A stretch of 64,000 bases of DNA from Porphyra umbilicalis. Its lineage: Eukaryota > Rhodophyta > Bangiophyceae > Bangiales > Bangiaceae. The DNA lies in the NCBI GenBank assembly GCA_002049455.2, contig KV918828.1, positions 221,698 through 285,697 of the forward strand. Direction: 5' to 3'. Shown here piece after piece: positions 1 through 11,205 of this stretch (position 1 is the first letter of the stretch; every line of letters begins with the position of its first letter). A model generated the notes under the pieces. The model was given only the letters and a program-made list of their open reading frames with translations, had not been told where the DNA came from and searched no databases. A program made the position numbers and the translations under genes.

Positions 1-125
1 GTGGTGGTGCCCTCCCGTCACACCTCCTCCCGGGCAGGGCCCACCACCAACAGCTGCGAGCGTGGTGGTGCCCTCCCGTCACACATCCTCTCGGGCAGGG
101 CCCACCACCAACAGCTGCGAGCGTG
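1..125. repeat. 61-bp hairpin minisatellite, copy 1 end
   Basis: About two units of a roughly 61-bp tandem repeat. Each unit contains CCCACCACCA and TGGTGGTGCCC as inverted arms around an ACAGCTG core, so each unit can fold. The same array, longer, opens copy 2 at 8998-9340. Confidence 0.8.
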
Positions 126-284
126 GTCGTGCCCCACTGTGTCCGACTGTGTGTGGGAAGGGCCGGTCTCTATCGAGTCTCGTGTCCGGCACGCGTCGTG
201 CTGACGACGCGACCGAGACACGGCGGCCGCGAACGCCGCCGCGTGGCGGCTTGCCACGCGATCGCCTCGCGTCATGCGCGCGCC

Positions 285-309
285 GCGGATCGTTTTAGGA
301 ACGATCCGC
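285..309. other. Perfect 10-bp stem-loop in the element leader
   Basis: GCGGATCGTT and AACGATCCGC are perfect inverted arms around a 5-nt loop. The hairpin is conserved in copy 2 near 9498-9522. Its role is unknown. Confidence 0.6.
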
Positions 310-1319
310 AGGCCCTGCTTATGACACCCCGACCAGGCTGTCTGAGTCCACCACTTCCCCCCACCGCGGCCGCGTCGTGCGCTGCTGGCCGTTCGCCCGT
401 CGGACATGAGCAGGCCGCGCTGGCGTGCCCCCCCGCAGGCGGCTCGCAGTCCCTAGTGACGGCTGACAGCCGACAGGTGGGCGCGACAGCACTGAGGGAC
501 CTGGGCCAAGATGCCTGGCTGCCGCTTCCGTATGGTCAGCAGTACAGCCACTTTTCATTGGTTGAGGGCGAACCACCATCAGCAGGACAATTTCTCCAGA
601 AATCGTGCCTCCAGCTGACTTCCATTTGATTGGCTCATGTCTGCGACCGTTGGAGCCCTCTCTCTGCGCCGTGCCCGTGACCCGTTTCTGGCGCCTTGCT
701 CTAGCTCGCACCTTTTTCTCGGTCTGTCAGCCTCGGCCTGGGGTTGTCAGCTCTTCGGGCGGGCTCGCACGCGGCAGCCGTCACGCCCCGCATCGTCGGC
801 CTCGTGCTGAGAAGCGTGGCGGCGGCTGCCGTCGAGGCCCAGCGCAGGCGTGTGGTGGCGGGGCTCGAGGCGACGCGTTTAGTCTTGGGCCCCGCGCGGG
901 CGCGGGCCACCCCTGGTGCGTGTCCCTGAGGGGGGGGTGTGGATGTGGCGGTGGCGTCGGTGGTGGGGCATACGCTCGCAGGGCGTGCCGTCGTGTTGGA
1001 AGCTTGCTTCGTGCCCCCCACGGTGTGCCGCCCAGCACCCGCCTCTCTTGCGCGGTATCGTCACACCCCCGCCAGCGCCATCGTCGCTGACGCGGCTGCC
1101 CGTCGTGCGCGCGCTTTTTTTGCGCGCCCTTTTTTTGCGGCGGCCGTGCCCTTGACAGCGGCCGGTGCACGGCGGGTTTGGGCTCGAGCTTGCGCGCGCT
1201 TTTTGACTTGCTTTGTGGGCCCCTTCTGGGGCGATACCCCCCCACCACCCCGTTCCGTCTCCCACGTCGGTTTGCCTCTCCCGGGCCCCCCCCCCTCCTT
1301 TCGTGGGCGGCTTCCGGGG

Positions 1320-1363
<44 letters not shown>

Positions 1364-1859
1364 GTGCGGCGGGTGCGGCCACGGCGGGGGCGGCTGCCGC
1401 GCCAGTGCGCGCTTGGCGGCCGCCTGCGCTGCCAGAGGGGGGCACGCGTTGACGCGCTTGGCGCGCGCGCGCTTTCCGTCCGCTTGCCGGTGGTGTGGTG
1501 CTGTGGGCGGCGGCCGCGCGCCGGTGGTGTGGACGGCTGCCGGCGGTGTGGCGGCCGCCGCGCGCTGGTTGTGTGGGCGGCGGCCGCTCGCCGGTGGTGT
1601 GTGCGGCTGCCGCCCGTCGGCGGTGTGGGCGGCGGCCGCGCGCTGGTTGTGTGGGCGGCTGCCGTCACCGGCTGCTGCGGCTGCCGGTCGGTGGTGTGGG
1701 CGGCTGCCGCCCATCGGCGGTGTGGGCGGCTGCCGCGCGCTGGTTGTGTGGGCGGCTGCCGCCCCCGGCTGCTGCGGCTGGCTGCCGCCCGTGGCTCGCG
1801 TGGCCGGTGGCCGCCCCCGGTGGTTGGTCCTCTCCTATTAAGGGGCGGCTGCCGACGCC

Positions 1860-4786
1860 ATGATGTGGGAGAAGAAGCCTCCCGACACCAAGCGGCGGAG
1901 GGCCAAGCGGAGGCGGCAGCGGTGGCGGAACGACGAAGATCGGCGGCTGCTTCGCGACTGGACCGACGCGGTCGCCCCGCACTTGGCGCACTGCCAGTGC
2001 GACTGCTGCTGCCCGCCCCCCCCACCGCGTCCAGTTCTGCAAGGTGGTCGTCTGCCACCAACCCGTCGACCACCTCCGCCGCCGTGGACGGGCGGCGCGC
2101 CACCACAAGAACGACGGCCGTGGACGCCGCCGCGGTGGACGGGCGGCGCGCCGCCCGACCGTCGTCATCCAAGCCCGCCGCGGTGGACGGGCGGCGCGCC
2201 GCCCGACCGTCGTCATCCAAGCCCGCCGCGGTGGACGGGCGGCACGCCGCCCGACCGTCGGCAGCCAAGCCCGCCGCGGTGGACGGGCGGCGCGCCGACC
2301 GACCGTCGTCAGCCAAGCCCGCCGCGGTGGACGAGCGGCGCGCCGACCGACCGTCGTCAGCCACGCCGGCCGCGGTGGACGGGCGGCGGGCCGCCCAACG
2401 GTCGGCAGCCAAGCCCGCAGAGGTGGACGGGCGGCGCGCCGCCCAACCGTCGGCAGCCGAGCCCACCGAGGTGGACGGGCGGCGCGCCGCCCAACGGTCG
2501 GCAGCCAAGCCCGCAGAGGTGGACGGGCGGCGCGCCGCCCAACCGTCGGCAGCCAAGCCCACCGAGGTGGACTGGCGGTGCGCCGCCCAACGGTCGGCAT
2601 CCAAGCCCGCCGAGGTGGACGGGCGGCGGGCCGCCCAACGGTCGGCAGCCAAGCCCGCGAAGGTGGACGGGCGGCGGGCCGCCCAACGGTCGGCAGCCAA
2701 GCCCACCAAGGTGGACGGGCGGCGCGACGCTCAACGAGCCGCCTCCAAGCCCGGGTCGGTGGACGGCGGGCGGCCCGTCGGTAGGCCAGCAACCAGGGCA
2801 GGAGCGACCGCTAAGCCCGCCCAGGTGGCCGGGGGACAACCCGCCGCCACCCGACGAGCGGCGGCCGAGCCCGAGGCCGCCGGGGCGAGAACACCAGTAG
2901 AGGCACCCTCTGTCACTGCGGTCGGGGCTGCGGCTGCCGCCACCCCCGCGCTGTCCCTCTTTGGCAAGCGGCCGCCCCGGCAGCAGTGGGCGCAACCTGC
3001 CGTCCGCAAGCGGCGCTTCGTCCTCATTCGCACCCCTGAGGATCGGGCGGCTGTTCATCGCACCTCGGTCGCCGCCGCCTCTGCGGCTGCGGTCGCCTCC
3101 GCCGAGGCGGCGGCTACTGCGACTGCAGCGGCAGCCGAGTCGGCGACCGCGTCGGCGAAGTACCGGGCGGCGGTCGCCGCCGCAGCGCGGGCCAAAGTTG
3201 AGGCCACCAACGCGAGTGTTGCTGCGACGAAGGCGGCGCAGGCTTCGAGCAGAGCGGCGGCGGCCTTGGCGTACGTACGAGGACGGTACTTGGCCGCCGC
3301 CAACCCTGGTGGTGCCGCCGCCGCCTCTGCCGCTGCCGCCGCTGCCGTCGGTCGGCCGGCCGCCGCCTCTGCCGCTGCCGCCGCTGCCGTCGGTCGGCCG
3401 GCCGCCGACTCTGTCGCTGCCGCCGCTGCCGTTGGTCGGCCGGCCGCCGACTCTGTCGCTGCCGCCGCTGCCGTTGGTCGGCCGGCCGCCGACTCTGTCG
3501 CTGCCGCCGGCGCATCCGGTCGGCCGGTGGCCGACTCTGTACCTGCCGACGGTGCTGTCGGTCGGCCGCCCGTCAAGCGCCGCACGGGTGGCCGTCCCCC
3601 CTGCCGCCAGCGACCCGTCGCCGTGCCGGCGCCGCGCCCTTTAGCGAGTATGGGGCGCGGACCAGCGTGGACGATGGCTGAGAACGATGCATTGATCAAG
3701 GCATGGCTTTATCGAGGCGAACAACCCAATCCATGGGGACCGACCAGTCAGGCAAGGACTTTTGGCGGCGGGCGCTGACGGGCTGGCTGCAGCTGCTCCG
3801 CGGAGAGCCGGGCGCCGCGGCGCGGGAGCAGCGGGGGTTTGACGCCATGAGGAAGCAGTGGGCCAAGATCGTGGCGGGCGTCATGGAGTTTTCCAGCTGC
3901 GTGGTGCAGCGCGCCTGTCCAAGCCGACGGGCATGCCCACACCCGACCTCATCAACTGTGCGGAGGGCTCTACTGCAGCAAGCAACATCTACAGTCGCAT
4001 CCGCGGCGACCACGAGGACGACGTCGCCAAGGGCAAGACCACTAAGCGGCGCAAGAAGCAAGTGTCGTGCCCCTGGGCACATTATTGGGAGCAGCTCAAG
4101 GATCAGGACCGTTTCAAGTCGGCGGCCGCTGCCTTTGCTTCAATCCAGAAGAAGGCCGCCGACAAGCAAGTGAAGTTGGCGGCAAGGGCGCGGCCGCCGC
4201 TGGTGTGGATGGCGGCGGCGACGCCGCGGAGCAGCAGGCTGCCGACGGCGACCCGGCACCGGCGGCCGCAGCGAAGGCGGCCGCCGGTAACAATGCTGGC
4301 GGCGCACCGGCGGCGGTCGACGTCATCGACAGTGACGACGAGCCGTGGGGGGACCGCCCTCTTGGTACCAAGGCGGCCAAGCGTGCCCGTGCCGAGAACA
4401 TTTTGGATGACCGCACGATCGGCCGCGTCGCAAGCGCTGTGGAGAAGCTTGGCGACGCGACGGAGCAGCGGACCATGATGATGGCATTCAGCCAGCCCTT
4501 CATGCGCGAGACGGCGATGGGGGCGGCGTACTGGGCGCATCAGACGCAGAAGATGATGGCCAAAGAGGGCATCAAGGTGTCTCGTGGCGAGCCGGCCGCC
4601 GCCGGGGGGGCGTCGGGCGACGCCGCCGACGGAACTGGTGGCGCGGCTCCCCCCCCGCTGGTGCGGCGGCCGGCGGGTCACCCGTTGACGACGTCTCGGC
4701 GTCTGGGGAAGCAGCGGTGTCCGAGGCGATTAAGGTCATCGCCGTCGACGGCGACGGCGACATCTTCCTGGTTCCATCAGGCAATA
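1860..4786 (+). pseudogene. Element ORF1, copy 1: repeat/Ala-rich protein with trihelix-like domain, frameshifted
   Basis: Starts at an ATG conserved with copy 2 (11206). It has a basic N-terminus (MMWEKKPPDTK...), 13 tandem 16-residue units (VDGRRAAQRSAAKP type), a long Ala-rich helical stretch, 14-residue VGRPAADSVAAAAA repeats (about 3347-3565), then a trihelix/NAM-associated-like domain beginning MGRGPAWTMAEN at 3650. In this copy the Ala-rich frame runs without a stop into the trihelix start, which suggests a fused protein. Compared with copy 2 the domain is broken by single-base insertions near 3708 and 3735 and by further frame changes near 3910 and 4187. At 4346 it keeps TGG where copy 2 has TGA. 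Between the basic N-terminus and the repeat a further frame change is needed near the C run at 2014-2025, so the true start is uncertain. Confidence 0.55.
2129..2752 (+). repeat. 48-bp coding minisatellite, 13 units (copy 1)
   Basis: Thirteen 48-bp units. Because 48 is divisible by 3, all three plus frames stay open and each encodes a different 16-residue repeat (VDGRRAAQ..., WTGGAPPN..., GRAARRPT...). Variation between units mostly separates early units (RPSSSKP) from later ones (QRSAAKP). Confidence 0.9.
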
Positions 4787-4787
4787 N

Positions 4788-6050
4788 GCGGCTAGGCGTC
4801 ATGCTCGCCAGGTTGCCATCTTGAGCGGGCTCCTCGAGCATGCCCAGCTCCCCAGGTTCAAACCACGGATCAGAACCGGCACCATCATATCCTCTGAGGT
4901 GTATCGAGTCGCGCGCCCGGTCAATCACAGGCGCCACATCAGGCAAGAAGCCGCACCGTAGGGGACGAGAAGGGCCCCGAGGGGGGGGCCTACTGCTGCC
5001 CGCCATGGCTATGAGCACGGCGGAGGCAGGAGGTGGGTCCGGCGGTAACAAAACGCACACACAAGCAAATCGCAACACGCTAGTACTGGCAGGAAGCGCA
5101 CCGATGAGGAGCACGGCCGGGGACACAGCACGACAGAGGTCGCACGGCGGCGTGGATGGCGGTCCGCACCGCGGCCACGGTGGGCCTCGACCCCCACTGC
5201 CTCCATTGTGCGGAAATGGCGTCTGCCCCGCAGGACCTGCGCGGAAGGTTCGCATTTACCGACTTTTGCGAAACCCGATACCGTTTACCGATCGGAATAC
5301 CGATTTACCGATTTTGTTACAGATATTGGTATATATCAAATACTGCTATTTAATTTATATTGTGTTACCGAAATCCGTCCATTAACATCTCATACAATTG
5401 CACATCGTCCGTCCGCACGGACTGTGCTCAAGGTGCGCGCTGTCCCTGCGAGCCCGTGTCGAAGCCGTTGTGAGTCAACATGCCGTGCCATCTGAACGAA
5501 CGAGCCCATGCATTTGTACGTTCCACAGCCCGGTCTACTCCTTGTTCGGTCCGTCATCGTGGTCGGCTGCATGGAAAAAGAGGATGCAGTCGCGAGGGGT
5601 CTGTGCACTGGGAAAGGCAGATGCGGACAGTAGAATGGGCTAGCATGTGTCGGATGCGGTGCAGGGAGCGTTGGGAACTACGCACAGTAATGCCAGCGCG
5701 CACAGTCTCTGGCAAACGTGATGAATGCTGCAGGATGCGTGCATCGGACCTCGTTGCAGACACGCGCGGGGCAGCGTTTTCCATCCCCGCTGCGGGTCTC
5801 TGGGGGTGCTGTGCCAGTCCAACATAACTGGGCTGACTGACCAGTGGCCGATTGTCGCCTGCGGAAAAACGTAGCACAGCTGGGAGCGCTGATGATGAGT
5901 TATTAGCGCCTTTAGTTTACCGAGTTCATACCGACGCTTTTGGTTACCGATAGCGATCGGTATACCGAGGGTTACCGATTTCGTTTACCGATCGAATTTA
6001 TCGAGATGCCAACCTTACTGCACGGACTACTGGTCTCTGCTTCCCACGCT
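4788..6050. other. No confident gene; truncated minus-strand coding-like stretch and TACCGAT-rich DNA
   Basis: On the minus strand about 4795-4960 reads like protein (FLPDVAPVIDRARDS, DPWFEPGELGMLEEPAQDG) but is cut at the ambiguous base and loses frame upstream, so it may be a gene fragment. AT-rich blocks at about 5260-5320 and 5925-6000 share repeated TTACCGATCGG-type words in direct orientation. A lone diverged unit of the 110-128-bp repeat found at 6050-6440 sits near 5185-5250. Confidence 0.35.
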
Positions 6051-6440
6051 CAGGCCCCCAATCAACCTACGGACGACTGCTGTCTTTTGGATCGACCCCC
6101 GCTGCCCCCACTGTGCGGATATGGCGCCTGTCCCACAGGCCCTGCGCGGACTCCAACGCCCAGGCCCCCAATCAGCACACGACGGACGACTGTCGTCCTC
6201 TGGGTCGACCCCCACTGCCCCCATTGTGCGGGAAATGGAGCCAGCCCCACAGGCCCTGCGCGGACTCCTGGTCAAGGCTCCACACGCCCAAGCCCCCAAT
6301 CAGCCTGCCGACGACTGCTGTCCTCTGCTGGGACCCCCATTGCCTCCATTGTGCCAAAAATGGGGCCTGCCTCAAAGGGCCCTGCGCGGACGGTTGGCCA
6401 GGGCACCCCAGGCCCAGGCACCCAGACAGCTTGCCGAGAA
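6051..6440. repeat. 110-128-bp tandem repeat, about 3.5 imperfect units
   Basis: The word CAGGCCCCCAATCA or a close variant recurs at 6051, 6161, 6289 and 6415. Between the words lie shared segments reading GACGACTG, CGACCCCCACTGCCCCCATTGTGCGG (variants) and CCTGCGCGGACTC. The short ORFs across it are by-products of the repeat. Confidence 0.75.
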
Positions 6441-7189
6441 GTGCTGCCCTGTACAATGCCGTCAACTGCTGCCCCCGGGCGGAACCCACCCCACGCGAGC
6501 ACAATGCTGAGGGCCTTCAGAGATAGCTGACAGAGTCGGATTGAAAAGCTGATGCGTGGCCTCATGCGTACAGTACAGTGAATACAGTCGTTCTCTCAAA
6601 TTTCCGGCACTCCATCTGTTTCAGACCGGCCTCAACGGCCCCGCAGAGGTGAGTTTAAAACAGTTTGGCGACAATTAAAGTGCGAGATACTTGAGATCTA
6701 AATTCACATTCACATGATATTGACTCTCCGATGGCGCCCTTTTTGGAAAAGTCCTGGGCAGCAATCTTTGTGCAGAGCTCGACCTCGCGTGCCAAAAGGA
6801 TGTAAATTCTGGACTCAGTAAGCAACAGCTGGATTTTGATCGTCATGGACGCAAGAGCCAACGGTCACGGACTGCTTGGTGACTCTGACATGTGGCCGGA
6901 AAGCGCTCTCATACTGTACCCCCGACGCCACCCGCTGCCCTTTCAAGGAAACCCCTGTGCCCCCCGCACCGGCCCAGCCTGGACGGACTCGAACACAAAA
7001 GATCGAGGCGTCAAAAATGGGTCGCACCTGTAAATGGCTCACCGCTGATCGTACATGCTGCAATGTCAACGATGAAAATGAGTGTGGACAAACACCGGCG
7101 TTTCAGGCCTTCGCAGAGTGCAGCTTTCTCTCTAGCAGAGCTTCAAGCCCACGGCTCATGCGGCAATAGAAGTTGGCCGCGCTGCGGTC
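6441..7189. other. Nothing recognised
   Basis: Mixed composition with short ORFs only and no domain, repeat or RNA gene seen. Confidence 0.4.
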
Positions 7190-8216
7190 GCTGCGCGATC
7201 GCGACGGTCTCACCGCGCGGCCATTTGACCAGCAGCCCAGTCGTGTCCCACATGATGCCTGGTCAAATGATGGGCCCCAACATGCCCAACCGAGCGCAGG
7301 GGACCGCGACGGCGGCATGAGCGGGCCGCCCAGTAGGCATGGGCAATCGATAAATTGATATCGGTAGATACCGATTATATCGGGCCAAACTTCGTAATCG
7401 ATTAGATATCGATTTTACCTCGTCAAAATGGGGTCAACCTATTGTGGAGTAGGTGTGTTGCACAACCTGCCGCGGCCAGTAGTTGTCAAGTCTCGAGCCA
7501 CAAATGTGTCACTCCGAGAGGAAGTCTGGCTTTTTCGATCGCACCTTGACACGAGCCTACCGATGACCTGTCTCGCCAGGTCTCGCACCAGCCTCGTCGT
7601 TGACGCTTTTCAGGGCAATGGCGCGTCTGACGCGTCCCCAGCTGTGCCCATGTCATCTCGGATGAGGATAAAGCGAAATGACCTCACGCTGCTGCCTTTA
7701 CGACTCGCCCCCGTGGAACCCCGCGCGGGCCACGACCATGGCAGGACAGTAGCGCAACCCCAAATTTGTACGAGGTTTGTCGGTCACGCACGCTACTCGT
7801 GCTGGGGCCGACCTTACCTTCACGTCGGTGCCTGCAGCGGTGGCGAGATCGTCTGCAGGACCTGTTCTGGTACCACACAAGACTTACGTTGTGCCCCGAC
7901 GGCGGAGCGCGGATGGGCACGGGTGCCTCATTTCATACAGAGGGCATTGCGCAAAAAAGCAATCCTTTGACAACCGCAAACGGGGAGGAACTCGCACATG
8001 AATATACACTTCTCCATAATTATGAGCAGATCGACATCAAATCGATAATCAGCTGTGACTGAAACAGACTCATTCGATTGAGGGGAGTCTTCCGATTTCC
8101 CATCCCTACAGCGCATTGGCGGCCACGCCACGCACCGTGGAAACTGGCGGCCACAGCGGACCGCAAGCAACCGGGGCGGTGCACCGCGCGGTCATTTGAC
8201 CAGCAGCCCCCATGAG
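7190..8216. repeat. Diverged unit(s) of the 249-bp dispersed repeat, split by a MITE
   Basis: 7212-7333 and 8117-8216 together match the tandem units at 21865-22970: CGCGCGGTCATTTGACCAGC, GGGCCCCAACATGCCCAACC, GACCGCGACGGC, GCGGGCCGCCCAG, then CGTGGAAACTGGCGGCCACA. The two halves join cleanly once 7334-8108 and one 8-bp flank are removed. Confidence 0.75.
7334..8108. mobile_element. 775-bp hAT-like non-autonomous element (MITE)
   Basis: The left end TAGGCATGGGCAATCGA and the reverse complement of the right end TAGGGATGGGAAATCGG match at 14 of 17 positions and resemble hAT termini. It sits exactly inside a known repeat unit, after CCGCCCAG (7326-7333). The 8 bp on the right, CAGCGCAT (8109-8116), match 5 of 8, as expected for an old 8-bp target duplication. 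Both ends are rich in ATCGAT/GATATCGAT words. No transposase is encoded. Confidence 0.7.
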
Positions 8217-8996
8217 AGCAAACCTAGCAATGTCAAAGGACTATCCTTAAAATCTCAATTGGGCTTGCGACGTGGCGCCCCCTCACGGGCCGCCTATTGT
8301 AGGGTCCTGAAATGGGCCATATGTGCAATAGAGTTACTCCGTACCGGGCTACTTTTCCATCGATAGTCCTCCGTGTTGGTGGGCGGTCCGTGGCCCAACC
8401 CCTTGGAGTAAACTTTCCGCGGAATCTCGGAGCCTCTGAGGTGGGGCGATCCGCAAGATCCGCTGCAGATTGCGGTCGACAGGCCAACGAAAGGCAGCGA
8501 TCGTTTGACACGATGCAGACACGAAGCACATGTATGACACAAAGTGAGAGATCGTCGTTAAAAACGTCGATTGAGCGCCACCTGGTGGCGCCACGGGCTG
8601 CCACGGCACACGGCGAAGGGATTCTTCCAGCCAATGGTACTCTCGCCAGAGAGAAATCGCTGAGAATCACAATGAAGAGTGAGACGTATTCTCCCGCGGC
8701 CCACACCACGGAGCATGGGAGCCGCACGTTGGCACGGATGTCTCAGATGATCGACCGACATTCGAGGGATCCGCCCCAGAACGAGTGTCGTGCGCCTCGA
8801 GATCGAGAAAAGGAGGCAGATCCAGGGCAACGAGTCTTGGCCTGAGATCCCTGTTTGTGGCTCTCTGTGATGCGGCGCTGCCGTACCAGATGTTGCATAC
8901 AGCTCGAGACTGAAAAATGACAAGCACCTGGGAGGACAGCTCAAAGTGGCGAGCGCAGAGGCGCGCCAAGACTTTTCGTGGCCGCCCGCCACACAT
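8217..8996. other. Nothing recognised
   Basis: Unique-looking sequence between the split repeat and the hairpin minisatellite of copy 2; no supported gene. Confidence 0.4.
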
Positions 8997-8997
8997 C

Positions 8998-9340
8998 GCC
9001 CGGGCAGGGCCCACCACCAACAGCTGGGAGCTTGGTGGTGCCCCCCCGCCACACCCCCTCCCCAGCAGGGCCCACCACCAACAGCTGGCAGCGTGGTGGT
9101 GCCCTCCCGTCACACCTCCTCCCGGGCAGGGCCCACCACCAACAGCTGCGAGCGTGTTCGTGCCCCCCTGCCACACCCCCTCCCGGCAGGGCCCACCACC
9201 AACAGCTGCGAGCGTGGTGGTGCCCTCCCGTCACACCTCCTCCCGGGCAGGGCCCACCACCAACAGCTGCGAGCGTGGTGGTGCCCTCCCGTCACACATC
9301 CTCCCGGGCAGGGCCCACCACCAACAGCTGCGAGCGTGGT
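8998..9340. repeat. 61-bp hairpin minisatellite, copy 2 (about six units)
   Basis: Tandem units containing CCCACCACCAACAGCTG followed by GAGCGTGGTGGTGCCC, with spacing of 58-61 bp. CACCACCA and TGGTGGTG form the arms of a potential hairpin in each unit. Confidence 0.85.
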
Positions 9341-11205
9341 CGTGCCCCACCGTGTCCGACTGTGTGTGGGAAGGGCCGGTCTCTATCGTGTCCCGTGTCC
9401 GGCACGCGTCGTGCTGACGACGCGACCGAGACACGGCGGCCGCGAACGCCACCGCGTGGCGGCTTGCCACGCGATCGCCTCGCGTCATGCGCGCGCCGCG
9501 GATCGTTTTAGGAACGATCCGCAGTCCCTGCTTATGACACCCCGACCAGGCTGTCTGAGTCCACCACTTCCCCCCACCGCGGCCGCGTCGTGCGCTGCTG
9601 GCCGTTCGCCCGTCGGACATGAGCAGGCCGGGCTGGCGTGCCCCCCCGCAGGCGGCTCGCAGTCCCTAGTGACGGCTGACAGCCGACAGGTGGGCGCGAC
9701 AGCACTGAGGGACCTGGGCCAAGATGCCTGGCTGCCGCTTCCGTATGGTCAGCAGTACAGCCACTTTTCATTGGTTGAGGCGAACCACCATCAGCAGGAC
9801 AATCTCTCCAGAAATCGTGCCTCCAGCTGACTTCCATTTGATTGGCTCATGTCTGCGACCGTTGGAGCCCTCTCTCTGCGCCGTGCCCGTGACCCGTTTC
9901 TGGCGCCTTGCTCTAGCTCGCACCTTCCACTAGTTATCCGCGTCGGCCGCAGCTCTTTGGCCCCAAACAATAAGAGGTGGAGTGTATCGCTTTTTCGGTG
10001 GTGGGGGCGAGTCCACGCACATTTTCTCGGTCTGCCGGCCTCGGCCTGGGGTTGTCAGCTCTTCGGGCGGGCTCGCGCGCGGCAGCCGTCACGTCCCGCA
10101 TCGTCGGCGTCGTGCTGAGAAGCGTGGCGGCGGCTGCCGTCGAGGCCCAGCGCAGGCGTGTGGTGGCGGGGCTCGAGGCGACGCGTTTTGTCTTGGGCCC
10201 CGCGCGGGCGCGGGCCACCCCTGGTGCGTGTCCCTGAAGGGGGGGTGTGGATGTGGCGGTGGCGTCGGTGGTGGGGCATACGCTCGCAGGGCGTGCCGTC
10301 GTGTTGGAAGCTTGCTTCGTGCCCCCCACGGCGTGCCGCCCAGCACCCGCCTCTCTTGCGCGGTATCGTCACACCCCCGCCAGCGCCATCGTCGCTGACG
10401 CGGCTGACCGTCGTGCGCGCGCTTTTTTTGCGCGCCCTTTTTTTGCGGCGGCCGTGCCCTCGACAGCGGCCGGTGCACGGCGGGTTTGGGCTCGAGCTTG
10501 CGCGCGCTTTTTGACTTGCGTTGGGGGCCCCTTCTGGGGCGATACCCCCCCACCACCCCGTTCCGTCTCCCACGTCGGTTTGCCTCTCCCGGGCCCCCCC
10601 CCCCTCCTTTCGTGGGCGGCTTCCGGGGGGCGGCGGCGGCGGCGGCAGCGGCGGCGGGTGCGGCGGGTGCGGCCGCGGCGGGGGCGGCTGCCGCGCCAGT
10701 GCGCACTTTGCGGCCGCCTGCGCTGCCAGAGGGGGGCACGCGTTGACGCGCTTGGCGCGCGCGCGCTTTCCGACCGCTTGCCGGTGGTGTGGTGCTGTGG
10801 GCGGCGGCCGCGCGCCGGTGGTGTGGACGGCTGCCGCCCGTCGGCGGTGTGGGCGGCCGCCGCGCGCTGGTTGTGTGGGCGGCGGCCACTCGCCGGTGGT
10901 GTGTGCGGCTGCCGCCCGTCGGCGGTGTGGGCGGCGGCCGCGCGCTGGTTGTGTGGGCGGCTGCCGTCACCGGCTGCTGCGGCTGCCGGTCGGTGGTGTG
11001 GGCGGCTGCCGCCCATCGGCGGTGTGCTTGCGGTCGGTGGTGTGGGCGGCTGCCGCCCATCGGCGGTGTGGGCGGCTGCCGCGCGCTGGTTGTGTGGGCG
11101 GCTGCCGTCCCCGGCTGCTGCGGCTGGCTGCCGCCCGTGGCTCGCGTGGCCGGTGGCCGCCCCCGGTGGTTGGTCCTCTCCTATTAAGGGGCGGCTGCCG
11201 ACGCC

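Larger units (their letters stand above)
1..4787 (+). mobile_element. Truncated left part of a PIF/Harbinger-like element (copy 1)
   Basis: Nearly the same sequence as the DNA starting at 9214 (offset 9213 at the left edge): hairpin minisatellite, leader, GC-rich repeat block, 48-bp repeat ORF, alanine-rich ORF and trihelix-like domain follow in the same order. Similarity stops at about 4786, beside the only ambiguous base in the window (4787). The left end lies outside the window. Relative to copy 2 it lacks about 98 bp of leader (copy 2 about 9925-10020), has a longer GGC run near 1320-1360 and has 13 rather than 10 units of the 48-bp repeat. No transposase is attached. Confidence 0.75.

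Noticed and set aside
285-309. Rho-independent terminator-like hairpin
   Set aside because: No T tract follows and the genome is eukaryotic; recorded only as a stem-loop.
781-2709. 642-codon minus-strand ORF over the 48-bp repeat (and 10369-11994 in copy 2)
   Set aside because: Openness comes from the repeat. Outside it the sequence is Arg/Pro/Gly noise, and the plus strand has the conserved ATG and trihelix domain.
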